Assembly (NCBI RefSeq): GCF_001545075.1
Contig: NZ_FCOB02000022.1
Coordinates: forward strand, 1 to 64,000
Source of the DNA: Caballeronia ptereochthonis
Lineage (GTDB): Bacteria > Pseudomonadota > Gammaproteobacteria > Burkholderiales > Burkholderiaceae
Reading direction: 5' to 3'
DNA length: 64,000 bases
The position numbers and the translations under genes are program-made. Under the pieces are notes generated by a model that was not told where the DNA came from, did not search any database, and was given only the letters and a program-made list of their open reading frames with translations. Positions 62,521-64,000 of the stretch are shown here, piece after piece; positions within the stretch are counted from its first letter, which is position 1; each line of letters starts with the position of its first letter.

Positions 62521-63177
62521 TCAACCGATGCGTGACCACTTCAGCAGCTTCGCCAGGTCCCCGTTGATTTTCTTCGGATCGGGGTTCTTCGGGAAGCGCA
62601 TCATCAGATTGCCGTTCGGATCGACGAGGAAGATATGATCCGTGAGCTTCGTGCCGTCATCGACGGGCAGCCACGCGGAAATCGCCTTTTCGTCCGCGAC
62701 GAGCATGCGCGTGTCGGGCTGCGGATACGCGCTCTTGATGACGTCCGCGACGGGCGTGTCATCGGTGCGCAGCCACACGTTCAGGACGCGATCGCGCTCG
62801 CCCGATTGCAACGCGCGCACCTGGCGCATGAAGTAGAGGCGCGTCACGCATTGCTCGTCGCAGTCGCTGCCGTTGACCATGACCATCAGCCATTTGCCTT
62901 CGAGCGACTTGAACGGCAGGCTCTGCCCTTTCTCGTCAGTGACGACGAGTTGCGCCGGAATCGGCCGCTGCGGATCGATCAGCGCGCCATAGCTCGTCGT
63001 GCCGCCCGTGGGCTTGAACACGTAGTACATCAGGTACGACGCGATCACCGGCGCGGCGCACACGAGCGCCAGCAGCAGGAGCATCCAGCGGCCGCTGATC
63101 CAGGAGCCTTTCGAGGCCGTTCGTTGCCGCGTGCGCGTCTTGTCGGCGTCGGCGGCGGTGGAGCGTTGTGATTGCAT
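62521..63177 (-). CDS. Membrane-anchored Sco-like cytochrome oxidase assembly protein
   Basis: A 218-aa protein with one N-terminal membrane helix (about 31-52, LLLLALVCAAPVIASYLMYY) and a periplasmic thioredoxin-like domain. It has Cys106 and Cys110 (GSDCDEQCVTRLYFM) and a downstream His181 (LTDHIFLVDPNGNLMMRF), the same CxxxC...H pattern as Sco copper chaperones, including the neighbour at 59885. The gene is a recurrent member of Burkholderia ctaA-ctaB clusters, usually listed as hypothetical. It starts 52 bases after SURF1 and ends 13 bases before ctaA. Copper binding is an inference. Confidence 0.85.
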   Translation of the reverse strand: MQSQRSTAADADKTRTRQRTASKGSWISGRWMLLLLALVCAAPVIASYLMYYVFKPTGGTTSYGALIDPQRPIPAQLVVTDEKGQSLPFKSLEGKWLMVMVNGSDCDEQCVTRLYFMRQVRALQSGERDRVLNVWLRTDDTPVADVIKSAYPQPDTRMLVADEKAISAWLPVDDGTKLTDHIFLVDPNGNLMMRFPKNPDPKKINGDLAKLLKWSRIG

Positions 63178-63229
63178 CGGTAAAACGTGCCTCTGTTCGG
63201 TCGATCGGGCGCGGCGTGCGCCCGGTGTT

Positions 63230-63964
63230 TCAAGCATGGTTCCCGGCTTCTTCGTCGCGCTCGTCGCCTTTCTTCGCGGCGCGTCGCGCGGCGTACAGGC
63301 CAAACGCGACGGCCGCGGCCGCCATGCCCCACCACTGGAACATGTAGCCGTAATTGCGCTCGACGCCGAGCGTTGGCGCGGGCCAGTCGCGCACCAGTTT
63401 GTCGCCGGTGTCGTTCGTCTGCTGGATCACGAACGGCTGGAAGGCGAGCCCGGTTTCCGCCGCATACGATTTGACGTCCAGGTTCTGCCGGATCTCCTTG
63501 TGCGCGGCCGATCCGCCGCTGCCCAGTTCGAACGCCTGCGACGCGTTCGCGCGCGCGATGCCCTGCACGTCGACGACGCCTTTCGGCGTTTCGTACGGCT
63601 CGATGCCCGTGCGGTCCGCCAAGTTGCGCGGCAGCCACCCGCGATTGACGAGTACATAACCGCCGCCCTCGAGTTTAAGCGGCATCACGACATAAAAGCC
63701 TGGCTGGTCGTTATACGGACGATTGTCCAGATACACGACGCGCTCCGGCATGAACTCGCCGCGCGCCTCGACGCGATGAAACTCGATCGAGCCGAGCGGC
63801 AGCGGCTCCACGCCGACTTGCTGCGCCGGCGCATTCTCGAACGCGACGATCCGCGCGTTGAGCGCCTCCTTCTGATGCGCGCGGTCGCGCTGCCAGAAGC
63901 CCAGACGCACCGTGACCGCCACGACGATCAGAATCAGGAGCGTGGGCCAGAAGCGAATCTTCAT
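63230..63964 (-). CDS. SURF1-family cytochrome oxidase biogenesis protein
   Basis: 244-aa SURF1 protein needed for assembly of heme-copper oxidase. Two membrane helices, at about 7-24 (WPTLLILIVVAVTVRLGFWQ) and 211-228 (MFQWWGMAAAAVAFGLYAAR), enclose a periplasmic domain with VVYLDNRPYNDQPGFYVVMP and VLVNRGWLPRN. ATG at 63964. First gene of the visible operon SURF1 - Sco-like - ctaA - ctaB - sco; the oxidase subunit genes are expected just outside. Confidence 0.94.
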   Translation of the reverse strand: MKIRFWPTLLILIVVAVTVRLGFWQRDRAHQKEALNARIVAFENAPAQQVGVEPLPLGSIEFHRVEARGEFMPERVVYLDNRPYNDQPGFYVVMPLKLEGGGYVLVNRGWLPRNLADRTGIEPYETPKGVVDVQGIARANASQAFELGSGGSAAHKEIRQNLDVKSYAAETGLAFQPFVIQQTNDTGDKLVRDWPAPTLGVERNYGYMFQWWGMAAAAVAFGLYAARRAAKKGDERDEEAGNHA

Positions 63965-64000
63965 GCCGCCAACCCTACCGCCGGGATCCGCTCGGGCGAC

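Overview
The window is one contiguous piece of a high-GC betaproteobacterial chromosome. Gene content and order point to the family Burkholderiaceae, most likely Paraburkholderia or Caballeronia: kdsD-kdsC-lptCAB-rpoN-hpf-ptsN-hprK-rapZ; TPR-lolB-ispE-tRNA(Gln)-prs-rplY-pth; ssb near uvrA; a two-gene NagF/NagE phosphotransferase; a heme A/cytochrome oxidase assembly cluster; and a Burkholderia-type trimeric porin. The genus is an inference from layout and protein style, since no search was run. I see no insertion sequence, prophage, CRISPR array or rRNA.

Layout. 1-8.1 kb is the most accessory-looking part: a porin divergent from a LysR regulator, then a minus-strand two-component locus of one tripartite hybrid kinase (two PAS, HisKA, HATPase, pseudo-receiver, receiver, Hpt) and three tandem RcsB-like response regulators. 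8.4-17.8 kb holds ssb, an MFS transporter, uvrA, an AI-2E-type permease, purU, a Nudix gene, a LysE exporter and apt. 17.9-29.6 kb has a Kef-type antiporter divergent from the KDO/LPS-transport/sigma-54/PTS-Ntr cluster. 29.6-31.5 kb has mutY and mutM. 31.6-38.7 kb carries the outer-membrane lipoprotein, isoprenoid, PRPP, ribosome and histidine genes plus one tRNA. 38.7-45.2 kb has a ferredoxin, coaD, rsmD, ftsY, an amino-acid exporter coupled to an aromatic ring-cleavage product pair, and a YbiB-like gene. 45.2-47.3 kb is leuA with an apparent leader-peptide attenuator. 47.3-49.6 kb has an NTF2-like protein, pagL and rpoH, with a perfect CIRCE operator before rpoH. 49.7-57.2 kb is the nag operon for N-acetylglucosamine uptake and catabolism. 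57.5-59.8 kb has a MarR-GNAT fusion, a MetQ-like binding protein and a YciI protein. 59.9-64 kb is heme A and cytochrome oxidase assembly (sco, ctaB, ctaA, a second Sco-like protein, SURF1).

How parts work together. KdsD/KdsC make KDO and LptC/A/B export finished LPS; PagL can later remove one acyl chain. RpoN, Hpf, PtsN, HprK and RapZ form the usual nitrogen/PTS regulatory cluster. The nag locus carries its own complete phosphorelay (IIA-HPr-EI fusion plus IICB), and its HPr domain keeps a serine at the spacing recognised by HPr kinase, so the chromosomal HprK could act on it. The terminal operon supplies heme O/A and copper to an aa3-type oxidase whose structural genes lie just outside.

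The observations I rate highest are the kinase plus three RcsB-like regulators, the leu leader with four CTA codons and switchable stems, the CIRCE plus unexplained 9-8-9 dyad at rpoH, and the degenerate second IIB domain in NagE.
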